The notes beneath the pieces are model-generated. The model worked only from the letters and a program-made list of their open reading frames with translations. It ran no database searches and was not told the DNA's origin. A program made the translations under genes and the position numbers. Shown here piece after piece: positions 40,887 to 52,844 of a stretch of DNA of 64,000 bases. Within the stretch, counting starts at the first letter, position 1, and every line of letters starts with the position of its first letter. The stretch comes from Neelides folsomi. Taxonomy: Eukaryota > Arthropoda > Collembola > Neelipleona > Neelidae. The DNA lies in contig JAQGBZ010000220.1 of assembly GCA_034687125.1 (NCBI GenBank), forward strand, positions 42,852 through 106,851, given 5' to 3'.

Positions 40887-43370
40887 TCACTTCGCCCATT
40901 TCTTCTTCTTAGCTAAATCAGCCAATGACTGCTGCGTCTTCTCAATCATAACGTCAACCGTTTTATCCTTGTTGAACTAAAATATTTAAAATATAATAAT
41001 ACAAAACAATGTATTCGTTATACAACTAATTAATCAAAATCAAATTGAAAAATTAAAATAACAAAAAACCTCCACAGAACAGAAGTCGCATTCGTTCTCC
41101 TGGATGTATTCCAGTAATTTATCCGAATCCGTAATCCGACATCCATCCAACTCAGCGTCAAAGCTCTGTAATAAAGTTAAGAATTAAAAAAGTTCAGTAG
41201 AAACTGGACATTTCTTCAATTCTAAATAAATTTTAACATTTTTGTAAGTACATAAATAACTTACGAGTTTCGGCAGCTTTCCAAGAAGTGGATTGATGTC
41301 ATCGACAGGAATAATTTGATCAAGATTGACAAAGTCAGTGTTTCCAAAATCAATGAACTTTACAGAAACCTGAAAAATCTTAAAATGAACTTCAAATTAA
41401 AGAAAAGATAAACTTTGACCTTCAGATCCTTTGTGATTCCTTTCGCATTGATCCTGTAGAACATTCCATCAGAAGACCAACGAGCAACGTAAACAACCTC
41501 CATTTCCAAATCATCCTTGGAAATCATCCCTTGGGGGTTATCATGAAGCTTCTTCACCCAAACTTCCTTCATGAGAAACTCAGAAATCTCATCGAGATAT
41601 TCCAAAGATTGGAAAGTCACTTTATTGTCTTCGATCCAAATCATCTTGAATCTTCCATTTCCCTATTAAATAAATATGGTTTTAAAAGTTATTATTAACG
41701 AAAAAAGATCAATTTAAAATGTAATTAATTAATTGACGGATAAACAAAATCTTACAATCATTGATCCGGCGATGTCGCCATGAATTTTCTCATAAATGAG
41801 ATCTTCAAGACACTCAACATTTTCCTTGTGTATCATGAAATGATACATTGGCTGCTTGGTCACAACAGACATCCCGCGATATCTCGCACCTCCTCCAAGA
41901 GGGAAAGTGAACCCAAGAGCCTTCACAGCAACAGCAATAGCATCACTCCCGTAAAAAACGTCCAAAAAATTGAGAGAGCATTTGAGAGCCTAAAACGAAA
42001 AACAAATCAACAAAGTACCAAAAAAAGTAATCAAAATTACAAAGAATGGCTTCTCCATATGAATGGCCGAAATCGGGAAGATGTTCTTGTAGGTCACTCC
42101 ATAACAAGTGCGAGTATCAACATCGATCATCTGGAACAAATTGTCTGGAAGTGTTCCTTTCTTCATGCTTCGGCAGAAATGAGTAGGATCCTTGGGATCT
42201 CTCGTTATGTAAACTGTCTTGTCAACTACTTCCCTCACAGGATTAATTTCCCCAGCTTCAATTTTGCCCTGGTAGAAAATGGAAAGAGCTTTTTCAAGCA
42301 GCTTTCTTTTTCCCTGAAAAAATAATTAAATCAATATATTTTCAAAAAATCATTAAGATTATAAACAATCTTGAAAAATATATATAGGTATTTACAAAAT
42401 TGTCTTCGCTGGTTTGAGGATCCAAATAGACGAATCCCTTCGAGTCGATGTCGAGAATCCTTGTATAGAAGAATCCAAAGTTGGGATACATCGTCGGGTC
42501 CGGAAGTCGTGGTTTTTCTTCAAAGAAATAACATTTTTTGATTATTTTATTCTTTACAAGTAAACCAGTTGTAAATCATTATAAATGAAACTCACTCATA
42601 GTCGTCACTTTAACTTCTTCCTCGTGAAATTCCATGGCTTCTTTGTCAATTGCTTCCAAGACCTCCTTTGGTAAACAATGGGCGATAATAGCAGAGTTCT
42701 AATGAAAACATCCAGAAAGAATTATATCAAGACAATTGCATAACAAAGTTAAAGCGTCCTCTCAAGCTTATATCAAAGAAAAAGTTCTTTAAGTTGTGTT
42801 ATTTGAACAATTTGAAACAGTTTATAATGATCTTACATGAACGGCTTGGGTTGCAGCGATTGTATCCTCACTTGTGCAACTTTTTGGCTTGTCACTGATG
42901 ATCATAGACCGATGGGCAACAAACTTCTTTGGGACTTGTCCAATCTAGAAATAATATCAAGTTAGTTGGTGACTTGATGATCATTCTCATTTAAAGCATC
43001 ATTGTAGTTTAGAAAGCTTAGGGAAAAGAAACGTACAAAGAGATAGTTTGTTCCTGGCTTTCCTTTGACCTCTCGAACCTCAAGGAGAGTGTCCAAATGA
43101 AATAAGAAATGTTCAAATTTCACAAATCCCATTTCCTTGTGTGGGATCTTGAATTTTTCTAGAACAAGGGATTAACTATTCAACTTCAACATGTTACATA
43201 ATAGGATCAAGAATCTTTTATAATTTAATCTTACTTTTGAGATAAGGGATGGTAATGCCATTCTTATTGGCCACAAGTTCATGAACTACTTCATCTTTAT
43301 GCTTATCGAAAAGCCTCTGCTGGTAGTCATTCTCAGCACTCCACCATGGGTCTATAAGTTCCCCTTCCAT
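40887..43370 (-). CDS. LOTUS (OST-HTH) plus Tudor domain protein, TDRD5/TDRD7-like
   Basis: Eleven minus-strand exons: 43235-43370, 43037-43158, 42837-42944, 42596-42698, 42396-42517, 42041-42313, 41756-41989, 41420-41662, 41265-41369, 41070-41165 and 40887-40976. They join in phase to 543 residues. The N-terminus ('VVHELVANKNGITIPYL' then 'FKIPHKEMGFVKFEHFLFHL', residues about 27-72) is a LOTUS winged-helix, which in this family binds RNA or the helicase Vasa. A canonical Tudor fold lies near residues 405-460: 'VYVARWSSDGMFYRINA' and 'VSVKFIDFGNTDFVNLDQI'. The segment between is about 300 residues and may hold a degenerate Tudor module. LOTUS/Tudor proteins such as tejas, tapas and TDRD5/7 organise germ granules and piRNA or mRNA control. 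The exact orthologue cannot be settled. The last residues are Lys-rich (LAKKKKWAK). Confidence 0.8.
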
Positions 43371-43662
43371 TCAATTCTTTCCTCAGAATAAGAAAAAATG
43401 GTTATCAAAATTCCGATGCAGTTGTGGATTTGATCGGCAAAAATTATTAGTTATATTTGATACAGGAGGAAGTTAGATTACGAAACGACACCAGTAAGAG
43501 CCAAATTGGGTCAATTAAACATAAAAAATTATGAAATATTGCCTATCAATTATGTTAATTGATTATTGTCATATTTAATTAAAAAATATTGTCAAATAAG
43601 AATTATTGAAGATACCTTTTTTCTAATCATGATACAAGGAATTAGTCATAAGTACATTAACA
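43371..43662. promoter_or_regulatory. Compact divergent promoter region
   Basis: Only 292 bp separates the two opposite start codons (LOTUS/Tudor gene on -, small gene on +), so both promoters must lie here. No sequence element is individually recognisable. Confidence 0.4.
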
Positions 43663-43993
43663 ATGAGTCAAAACGAAAAGATTTTGAAAGATAGCGTCAT
43701 GCAGCATGCGTCCTCCAAGGTGAGGATGAGGATAATGTCGATTCGGAATTAGCTAATTGATACAAATACATACACACTCACCAAGTTTAATTTTCCAATG
43801 TGTGAAGACGACCTTCGATCAGACAATTGCCAAAAGTTTTCCCAAAACTGGAAAAATTCTTCAAAATGAAACCGTGGATGTGGTTACTCTGTCACTGAGG
43901 AACTTTTTGCAAATGGCGATGATGAAGGACACCGGCACACCGGGACAGCACAACGCTTGCGCCGTTAAGAAAACCCACGTGACTATCACTTAA
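43663..43993 (+). CDS. Small two-exon protein, unknown family
   Basis: Exons 43663-43719 and 43808-43993 (donor AAG-GTGAGG, acceptor TGAAG) join in phase to 80 residues. The product starts MSQNEKILKDSVMQHASSK and continues with 'FDQTIAKSFPKTGKILQ' and 'ETVDVVTLSLRNFLQMAMMK'. It is predicted helical and soluble, with no signal peptide or membrane segment. The two amphipathic helices separated by short loops, with a terminal 'VKKTHVTIT', loosely resemble a small histone-fold protein, but this is only a visual impression. It shares a short divergent promoter region with the LOTUS/Tudor gene, which may mean co-expression. Confidence 0.5.
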
Positions 43994-44587
43994 TTATACT
44001 ATTTCCATGCATTCAAATCATTTCATTGTATGGTTAAACGTTCTTGATTCAAAAATAAAACATTTAATTTTACCGCAACCTAAAGAGTGCATGGTGTTTT
44101 GAATAAAGCCGCGACTATTCAAAATACCGTTTCTTTGTTTATCTGACTGTATCATCATTGATCATTAGATGGATTTGGATTGTTTTGAATTAAAATTAAT
44201 TAATATTTGATTTAAAGAATTTTTTATTAACTTATTAAACTAGCAAGGGTCATAATATTACAGTAAGTAGCAGTAAACTATGATATTTGTAATATAACTC
44301 CGATTCTATCCACTAAAATCGTTCTAATAAATATTTATGGCAAATGCAGCGAATGTCTATTAAACGTTTTTTACTATAAACAACTGGAATCTAAGAAATG
44401 CACCGTAGGTAGATAAAACTTAACACGGGAGCCACCTAAAAAATCATGCAACATTATGTGCTTGTGTATGCAATATATAGCTAAATAAACAAAGAAAACA
44501 AGGTGTAATTCACAAAAATTGTTTCAAATTCAAAGGTAATGAAAAAGTTTATTTCAAAAGAAAAAAAACGACGCAGTTAATTTACGT
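43994..44587. other. Convergent 3' flanks
   Basis: AT-rich spacer between two convergent genes, with AATAAA-like signals. No gene is supported. Confidence 0.6.
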
Positions 44588-45196
44588 TCACTTGTGGTGG
44601 TGGTAATGATGGTAAGGGTGATGATGATGGTAAGGGTGGTGGTGGTGGTGGTAATGATGATAATAGGGATAATGGTGGAAATAAGGGTGATGATGACCAT
44701 GATGATGATGATAGTGATGATACGGGTCATGTAAGTACAAGATGGAGGCAGCCTATAATTAATCAAAATAAATGTCAATTAATATTTAAATTAGCTAACA
44801 ATATATATTGATTATATTAATATAAATATGATATAAATGATATGATTAACTTACGGTATCCAAATCCTTTCCATTTTTTCCTTTCTTTGTTGTTCCATCA
44901 CCGGACGCGTCCTTGGTGTCCACGTCGGGAAAGTATTTCGGAGCGCCCGGTTCGGGCAAAGGAACCTCCATCATTGTCATTTTTTTCTCAATCTCCTCAA
45001 CTTCATTTATCTTCGTGTTGTTCGCGTCCTCTTCTCCACAGAGGATCAAAGATGGAAGTAAAGAAAGAGCAACGAGAAACTTAAAAGAGTTCAAAATCAG
45101 TCAAAATGGGAAGTAAAAATAATATAAAAGGTATTGATATTAAATCTAATATAATTTTTTTTTAATTTTAATATGACTTACAAGTACTCCGTTCAT
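44588..45196 (-). CDS. Secreted protein with His/Tyr/Pro-rich C-terminal half
   Basis: Three minus-strand exons, 45182-45196, 44855-45079 and 44588-44752, join in phase to 134 residues. A signal peptide spans exons 1-2 (MNGVLFLVALSLLPSLILCG). The middle is acidic, with 'EVEEIEKKMTMM' and a Lys/Gly/Asp-rich part. The whole last exon is extreme low complexity: almost only His, Tyr and Pro, in runs such as HHYHHHHGHHHPY and HHYPYYHHYHHHHPYHHHH. The repeated CAC/CAT codons appear on the plus strand as a GTG/ATG-type repeat at 44590-44730. His-rich secreted proteins commonly bind Zn, Cu or Ni or act in cuticle and mineral matrices; which applies is unknown. No other domain is present. Confidence 0.75.
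44590..44730. repeat. GGTGGTGATGATG-type trinucleotide-rich tract (coding)
   Basis: Imperfect trinucleotide repeat of GTG and ATG units on the plus strand. It codes the His-rich tail of the minus-strand secreted protein and is prone to length change. Confidence 0.7.
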
Positions 45197-46221
45197 GATG
45201 AAATGAATAGAGACGAATTATCTGGTGTAGATACAAAGGGAACTGGTCCGAGCTCAAAGTCTCTTCAGTTTGAATTCGGTTAATTCTCCTTTGCAACTGG
45301 TAACGAACTGAAAAATGCTCTCTCGTTTTATACTCCTCACCTTCTCGCTTCTTCTTCATCTTTCTTTCATTTCCGCCTCTTTTTCAATAAGTGAAAAAAT
45401 TGGAAAGGAATTATAAATGCTAAATTATTAATTAATTTTGTTTATGTCGTAAATGAGATTTGTACGGTTTAAAGGTTCGTATTACATTTCCCACAACCTT
45501 TTCTCATGTACCGTTTTTATCCCTTAAAAAAGAATGAAGTTACTCAAATATTGAATTCATTCATAATCAACATAGTCGGCGTTTTTACGTTCGTGGGAAA
45601 TGTTAAAGAGAAACATCTTTGTTTTGATATCAATTCTAATATATACATAATACATACCGTATCTGTAATGAAATGAATGAAAGTGATTGAGGTGGAGTGA
45701 GAAAGACCTTAAACTTGAAACTCCCTTCCTTTATATGCAACTACACGAAAGGAGGAAATGTTAAGTTCTCAGATTTATCTGATCTGACGGAGAAGGCAGA
45801 TTAGATTAATATTTAATGCAAACATTAAAAAATTACTGTAAAGAATATGAATCTTATATTTTTTAAATTTATTATCATATTCTTCATTATCTATTAAACA
45901 ACAGCTTAATTTAATTGGAATTTTGCAGGGTGGTCCTTAATTTAGTACTTTATACCGATTTTTCTTTTGCATGCATCGTCTCATAACTTGGTTAGCGCTA
46001 ATAATTACACAAATATAATGATCCATCATGAGAGGCTATGAAGTTATAAAATAAGATTAAAAAAATTATTTCAAAGTAAATCCATGATTTTAATTTTATT
46101 AATTGATTACTTTAAAAGTATAACATTCATAACATTACTTAAAGATTCAAATAGAAAGGAGTAAGACAAACAATTAGAAAAAGAATCTTATTTAATATAA
46201 AAATAAAACGTACAAAAAGTA
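45197..46221. other. Intergenic spacer
   Basis: AT-rich sequence between two genes read on the minus strand. The first part is the upstream region of the His-rich gene and the last part the 3' flank of LSM8. Nothing else is seen. Confidence 0.5.
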
Positions 46222-46804
46222 TTAGTGAACGATGGGGTTTAAAGGATCGGCCTTAATAGCCGTCATGTCAAGTCTAGAGTCGATTTCTTCGTCAAGTTCT
46301 CCTATCACCGCTCTAAAAACAATGAACCCAGAAATTGAAAATAGGTAATGTAAATATAATTTTTTAATTATGTAGTAATATAGTATATTAATTGTTAACT
46401 GTAAGAATAGTCTTACATGTTGTCTCCTCTGATGACATGAAGTCCTAGGTTAATTTGTTCAACTCCTTGAGTCGCCGAATAAACCCTCTCGTGACTGTCG
46501 TCCAGAATGATGTTAATCGTCTGATCAAATCCCTTGAGCATCCCCTAATTCACAAAATTAATTACATTCAGAATGACAATAAACAAGGAAAGTATGTAAA
46601 TTATTAACAATATTATATTAGGCTTACGACAAAATTCCTTCCATCAGATGTGATAATTGAAACCGGGCCTATAAATAAAGTAAAAATTAGTTAAATTAAT
46701 TTTACAAGCTTACATCATTATCATTATAATATTTATAAATATTATAATCATATATGAATGGTCGACTTACGATTCACGTATCCTTCTAATGCTTGTGATG
46801 CCAT
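46222..46804 (-). CDS. LSM8: U6 snRNA-associated Sm-like protein LSm8
   Basis: Four minus-strand exons, 46771-46804, 46628-46668, 46417-46544 and 46222-46312, join in phase to 97 residues (human 96). LSm8 is the subunit that makes the LSm2-8 ring nuclear; the ring binds the U6 snRNA 3' oligo-U end. Sm motif 1 is seen as 'VSIITSDGRNFVGMLKGFDQTINIILDD', with its conserved G-x-L-x-G-F-D-x-x-x-N core, and Sm motif 2 as 'GLHVIRGDN'. The LSm8-specific 'QGVEQINLGL' and 'AVIGELDEE' follow. The C-terminus 'ADPLNPIVH' closely matches the human tail. Identification is secure. Confidence 0.96.
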
Positions 46805-47621
46805 TTTGACAATTAATTCTCCTCTGTCCTCTTCGGATTCAAGGTTCTGGGGGAATTATTTTGATTAATAAAGATTCACACATCTATTATACTTTGAATT
46901 AGTAAATTATATAATTTTACCTTACCTTTTGATTTAAAAATTCAAACGAATTTTAACCAAGAATCAAGCAAGCTACTTTAGAATTGGAATTAGAATTAGG
47001 AGAAAAGCTCCGAATTTCCGAATCTGAATTCTGAATGAAAATGAAACTTCTGTATAAGATGACATTCCCTCACAATTTATCCGCAAGGCATAGTCTGTAA
47101 CAAGTCAGAAAAGGAGAAAGCATCATTGCTTGTTCGTTCCAATGCAATGCGACGCCTTGTAATTAAAAACTTTATTTAACTAATTATAGGTATAACTAGT
47201 TCATTATCAAATTATCATTAACGTCATATTTAAGTCTAATTGGTATGTCATTTAGTCCGACCAAGGACAATATAATATAATTATTTTAGACATTTTGTCC
47301 AATAATTTGCAATAAGGATTAATAGACATTCATGTTTTCTTATTATTATTAAAATCATAATCTATTTGATATTTATAGGTAGAAGATAAATATTGTAATA
47401 AATTCTATTTAGCTAATTAGGTTCCAAGTTCTGGTTCCGATGCACAATTTCATATCATGTATAAATAATATAATTATTAACCAAATGCTCATACACAATA
47501 ACAATATTAAGCTAACGTAAGCCATAATAAGTGAACGTCAATTTTCAATAAACATTTATTTAAATAAATCACACCAAAAAATAATATTAATAGTTTAACA
47601 GTTAATATATTTTATAATAAT
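46805..47621. other. Intergenic spacer
   Basis: AT-rich spacer between the LSM8 start and the 3' end of the first Kir gene. No gene or repeat is seen. Confidence 0.6.
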
Positions 47622-49509
47622 TTACTCAATTCGTGATAGAAAGTCGTTAAGTTTGTCATAGTTAGCCGGAGAAGTTTCAGGCGTCTTGACTGGAAATGTG
47701 GCATGAAAAAGTGAAAAATCAACTCTCCGCTCTGCAGTATTGCTCTTTGATGGACACATGGCTTGAAACCGATGGCCCCAGAGGATCTCTGATGGAAGAT
47801 ATGAAGATCTCGCTTGAGTTGTCAACCCCGTTGATTCAACAATTCCTTCAAGAATGACGATTATCTCGAACCGATTCTCTTCTCCAAAATCTTTTGATGA
47901 GAATTGGTATAATGGGCTATCAGAGTCCATCTTATGAACAATTGTAGTAGGCCAAAAAAGTAAAATGTCATTTTCCTTTTCTCCATCTCCTCCAACCTAT
48001 TAAAAATGATTATCATATTACTCGACCTATTTGGACATTATCAGTTTAATAACAGTATTCATAAAATATTTACACTACAACAAAAAATATGAAAAAATTA
48101 AAAATGATATCTAAACGTAAGTGTAGTTAATTAGTATTATTAGTAGCAGTCTGGTTAGTAATGAATGAAAATTGAACATTAAGTTCTTCTTGTTGGTAGT
48201 TGATGATTTCTCCTTCCATCGTCACACGCTTCCTGACGAGTTGAGCTCGAACGGAGGCTGAGAGCAAATTGGACGTCCGCATGTCAGCCACTCTGAACAT
48301 GAAATAAAACGTCCCATCTCTCTGACAAATCACGGCATTACGGCTGAACAAAAGTGTCGCATTTCGTTTTTTAGCTCTGGCCATTTTCACAAAAACGAGG
48401 CCGACAAGGAGCCTAAATTGAAAGAGGAGCCAGTGTGATTATAATAAATTTAAAGTATATTTCAGTGCGCAATCTTTAGAATGTATTTAATATAATTTAT
48501 TTTAATTACCCTTCCATAATGACACCAAATATGGATTGCACACAAAGAAGAAGTATGGCATCTGGACATTGATCAGTTATATGATAATACCCGTAACCAG
48601 TTGTATGCTGAGTCTCGACGGAAAATAGAAATGCCGATACGAAGTTTTTTATTCCTTTTTATTAAATAATGTTTAATTAATAAATAATTAGATTTATCTT
48701 CACTTTTTACTGATATGTTTGATTGTGCAAGCAAATAATAAATTTATTAATTATAAAGGACAAACCTGTTACACAAAATGACCATGAAGGGTTGTTTGTA
48801 TTTTCCAAATCTCCGTGTAAGTAAATTATCAAATACCAGAAGCACGCAAAAACTGTCAAAATCATAATATTTTCAATAAAGAGAAGATATTTAAAATATT
48901 TAAAAATATTTTTTTAAATGTGAGATATGTGAGATAAATGGAATTAGTCCAACTTACTGAACCATGAGCCAACATAACAAAATCCAAATGTTAAGAGCGT
49001 CCAACGCCATTGAAGCTCAAGAAGTGTGGTGAACAAATCATACAAATATTTCATCCTATGAGATCGAATGTTCGATGGTTTAAAGTTGCAAATGCCATGT
49101 TTTGTTACAGCACGATCTCGCCTATTAAAAATATTAAATAAAAGAAATAAATTAAATATTTTAAACATTGATTTTAATAGATACGCATTCAATGCACTAC
49201 GTAATCATTTAATATTCCAATTTCCAAAAACGACCTTCTTTTTTTAAGCTCTTCTTTTGAGAGATGCATGAGGGAAGAGAGCGTCCCATAATGGCTGTGT
49301 CTTAAAGTGGGAGTTGAACAAGCGGATGAATCCTCAGCGTCTGAAGGAAGGAGAATCTTCGTGTCAGCTTCGTGCAAAGTGTCGAAAGAAGATGTGAGCT
49401 GATCTTCGCTCATCATTCCTTCGCTCCGTAGACGATCGTCAAGAACAGCATTTCTCTTCAGAACGCGACGAAGAAGCGAACGCCATCCTTTCGGTCTCTC
49501 AACGCCCAT
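47622..49509 (-). CDS. Inward-rectifier K+ channel (Kir family), copy A
   Basis: Six minus-strand exons: 49235-49509, 48958-49121, 48766-48852, 48510-48654, 48178-48412 and 47622-47996, 426 residues. Two membrane segments flank a pore loop with '[21 protein letters not shown]', followed by the M2 segment 'CVQSIFGVIMEGLLVGLVF'. 'KMARAKKRNATLLFS', a PIP2-binding motif of Kir channels, and the cytoplasmic immunoglobulin-like domain 'FMFRVADMRTSNLLSASVRAQLV' complete the Kir plan. The filter is T-T-G-Y-G (193-197) instead of T-I-G-Y-G, and Tyr199 takes the place of the conserved Arg after the filter (Kir2.1 R148); the partner Glu189 (E138 there) is kept. The exon 1/2 junction needs a donor, AG-GTCG, which is weaker than others; everything downstream joins in phase. 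A related copy lies about 4.5 kb away on the opposite strand. Confidence 0.9.
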
Positions 49510-52285
49510 CCCTACAAGAAAACAATAGAGAGAAATAATTAAATCTTTATTTACCTAAACTATTCTATCTAATGTATAGAAATATGGAGGTATATGAAGA
49601 ATTTTGTATATTACTTTTAGTTATATTGGATGAATCTTAAAAATTAACTATAAACAAAATCCCAAAACTTTATGATTTTCTTTTAATATCAATTAAACTT
49701 TCTATTTTAACCTAATTTTCCTAAAGTTCTTTCTCTTAATCCTAAAAACCATTAATGAATATTACAAATTTCTATTAATTAATTAATTATTTATTTTAAA
49801 TATTGAATCATGAAATAAACAATCGCTAAAAAGATCAGAAGACGAAAGTTTGATCTTCTTCGCTTTGAGATTCACCGGAGAGTGACGATGTTAGTAAAGA
49901 CGCAAATGATTTAAATACGATAATAGTTTAGAATTCAGATACTTTGTAAGATTAAATCTTATTTCTTATACTTACATGTTTATCATCCAAATGTTTTCCT
50001 ATTCACTTAGGTGTCCTTCCTTTGTGTAATATAATAAGTATGTATATATTTATTTGTTTCTATTATTTGCCTACGTACGCCTGTATTATTCTTTCAATAG
50101 AATTCATAAATATAAATAATGGTTAATAAGAGTATAACATTACAAAGCCCGTGTCTTGATGGGACACATCAGTTCAATAAGGGATAATTCAGCATTGATG
50201 TTAATGAGATAATGACAATTTCATGTTAAATATTGTGACTCATCCATCTTCGTTTACTTTAATACATATCTATTTACGTAAGGTGTTCTTGCTCTCATAA
50301 ACTAATATACATTTGAAAAAAGATCAAAGGGATAAAAATTGCTGCATGCTGACTGTAAAGATTATCCTTTATAAACCTCACAAATCCTTTCTGCAAACAA
50401 CAAAGATTTCCATTTTTCAATACTTGTAACATTATGAATATTAATTTTTATGTAATATGTACATATTATAACTCAAGTAAATACATATTACAATTACAAA
50501 TACATATATTTATATAATAAAAAATATATCAATACCTATGTATTTGTAGTTGTACATATTTCCAATTTTGTATGTAGAATGCATAAAGGAAAGGATTATT
50601 CCACACAGAATCAGATATAAAATATAAAAACTTATTATATATAATATATTGTAAAATGCGTTTTTAATCTATTCAAAAGATACTACCATATTTTTACTTT
50701 ATTTGATCTTCAATTTATTTAGGTTTATAATAATTTAATACATGTATTTTATAATATGAAATTAATGTGTTTTGTTTTAAGTGAAATCTTCATTTTCAAC
50801 TGTTATGTACGAGTTATTAAACAATAAGGTCTTGTAGTTAACTAAAAGAACTATCCAGATTAAAGATTATTCTTTCCGGTCATTGCAGGGTCATTTCAAA
50901 AGGCGATTGAAACTTAACCGACGTCACCTAACGCGCCTAAGTCAATACCACTAATCACTATTATTGAAATATGTTTGCTTGTACGTATGCATTGTATATA
51001 CATCTGTATTATATGGCATCGGCATATGAGAAGTTACATAAATGTATTTAATATTAAATGTAATTTGATTACTTAAATCTAGATTAAACCGACTAACAAT
51101 AAAAATGAAGATTATCAAACAAATATGTGTAGAATTGTAATATCGGTATAACTGGAGACGAAAAGTTAAGTACTATATGTTTGAATATAGTTAAAATATC
51201 AAGTTGAACTTTCGATTAAAACTCAATCTACAACTACAATAACCCATCTACTCACAAAATCGTCCAGCCACTTTTCCATTTCATTTTTTCCGGAAAATTC
51301 CTTCTGACGATATATGATTCCACAATGTATAGGGCCATGAACTGTAGTAAATATGTTGTGTACTTGTGTGGATAAGTATTCGTGGATCATTGTCAGAAGA
51401 CCAAGGGTTGGATTGATTGTGAGTCACCGCTTTTTTTCATACTTTGACAATATACATACTCACTATTATTAGCAAGAATAAATGAGTATTTGTAATATGT
51501 AATTATCTGATACATTGCCAATTTGTAATACTATACACTAAAAAATATTTGTTATGCATTTAGCTCACACGAAATATTATACATTCTTGAATTAATATTC
51601 AGAATCTCATACTGAAGCGACCCTGCACAAAGGAAGGATATGATCGAAGTCTATCTCTTGTAATATTGGACCATTTTATGAATACTTTAAATGTATTAAA
51701 AATAATTTTGCAGACTTCATCTAATGATCTAAGACCTTAATAAATAACAAATATGCAAATGAATAAGAATATTATGATTTGAGCCGGAGATTTGATCCAA
51801 AGATTAAAAGATTTACCTGCAGAAACATCTGGAAGAATTTTAAAAGGATTTTGACATTTTCCTTCCACGAAAAAAACATGTCTTGAACGCGTTTTAACAA
51901 CATTGAATTGAACATTCGCTACAGCTTCAATGTACTCTACTAACTCTATGAATGTTTTCTAACCTCATGTCTTGTTGAAAGTTTGGATTAACAATTTTTA
52001 TATGGACTTTCCCTTTTAATGGTATTATCTACTACTTTTATCAATACATTAAAATTTCTATTTATTTGCTACGACATTTAAACCTGACCCTCAGAAAGTT
52101 TAAAATGTTTGTTTTTCGTATCAAAACAATGAGCGATTTCATCTTAAAGGACGGTAGTAATCAGAATATAAAATTTGGGCTAACTCAATAAATTTTTAAA
52201 ATATTTCTCAATATAATAGATAATTTATTTTTCTTGAACAAGAGCAGAAACGTGAGAACGAGCTCCGACTGTCCGAGCACCGTTC
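49510..52285. other. AT-rich intergenic region between Kir copies
   Basis: 2.8 kb of strongly AT-rich sequence upstream of Kir copy A. It contains an imperfect palindrome (listed) but no coding exon that I can support on either strand. Confidence 0.5.
50481..50561. repeat. Imperfect inverted repeat (hairpin)
   Basis: The left arm, ending 'CAATTACAAATACATATATT' (50481-50510), is mirrored by the right arm 'AATACCTATGTATTTGTAGT' and onward (50531-50561). Together they form a near-complementary stem of about 28 bp with a 20-base AT loop. It could be a fragment of an inverted-repeat element or a chance palindrome in AT-rich DNA. Confidence 0.5.
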
Positions 52286-52844
52286 TTACATGTGAAAAAG
52301 TATACCTAATCCCCTGGAAAAAGTATACCTTTTCCTATTGAATTCAACAAACACCTTGTGAAGTTTCGAGCCAACGTAACGAGAAGAGATGGATGAGCAA
52401 ATAAGATTTTTATTGCTCCTATTGACGAAGATGAGAAATTCGTCATTGTCGTTCAGTTTCTCTTGAATGTAATTAAGAGCCATTTTAGTTTGATAACTTC
52501 CCAAAGTGAACAGAGCCATGTCGTGGTCATTGAGCATTGGAAAAGATGTCAAATCTTCATTTGTCGCTTTAAGCCATTTCTTTGATGTAATTAGAGCATT
52601 TTCAAATTGAGGATTCAACAACGTGCCTAGCCATTGTAACCCTTCTTGTTTCATTGGCCTCCCTTGTCGTAAATTGCTTGTCCGTGCTCTTCAAAAGTTC
52701 AGGCATTAATAATTTGATTCCTAATCCCCGTGCAACATCTCTGTAATCACGGAAACCACGGTCGACCAAATTCAAATCATTAGGTTGACGCCATTTCTCA
52801 AATTCTCGACACTCGGTGAGAATCTTGTTATATTTGAGCGTCAT
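52286..52844 (-). pseudogene. Degenerate DDE-type (PIF/Harbinger-like, DDE_Tnp_4) transposase remnant
   Basis: Two overlapping minus-strand reading frames (52602-52844 and 52286-52654) together look like the C-terminal part of a DDE transposase. The first has 'DRGFRDYRDVARGLGIKLLM' and 'KQFTTREANETRRVTMARHV', the signature before the last catalytic Glu in DDE_Tnp_4 proteins. It then breaks off at 'HVVESSI'. The second, in another frame, carries 'TSFPMLNDHDMALFTLGSYQ', typical of the tail of the same family. The N-terminal half and DNA-binding domain are absent, and the frame break plus internal loss show it is inactive. No terminal inverted repeats were identified. Confidence 0.7.
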
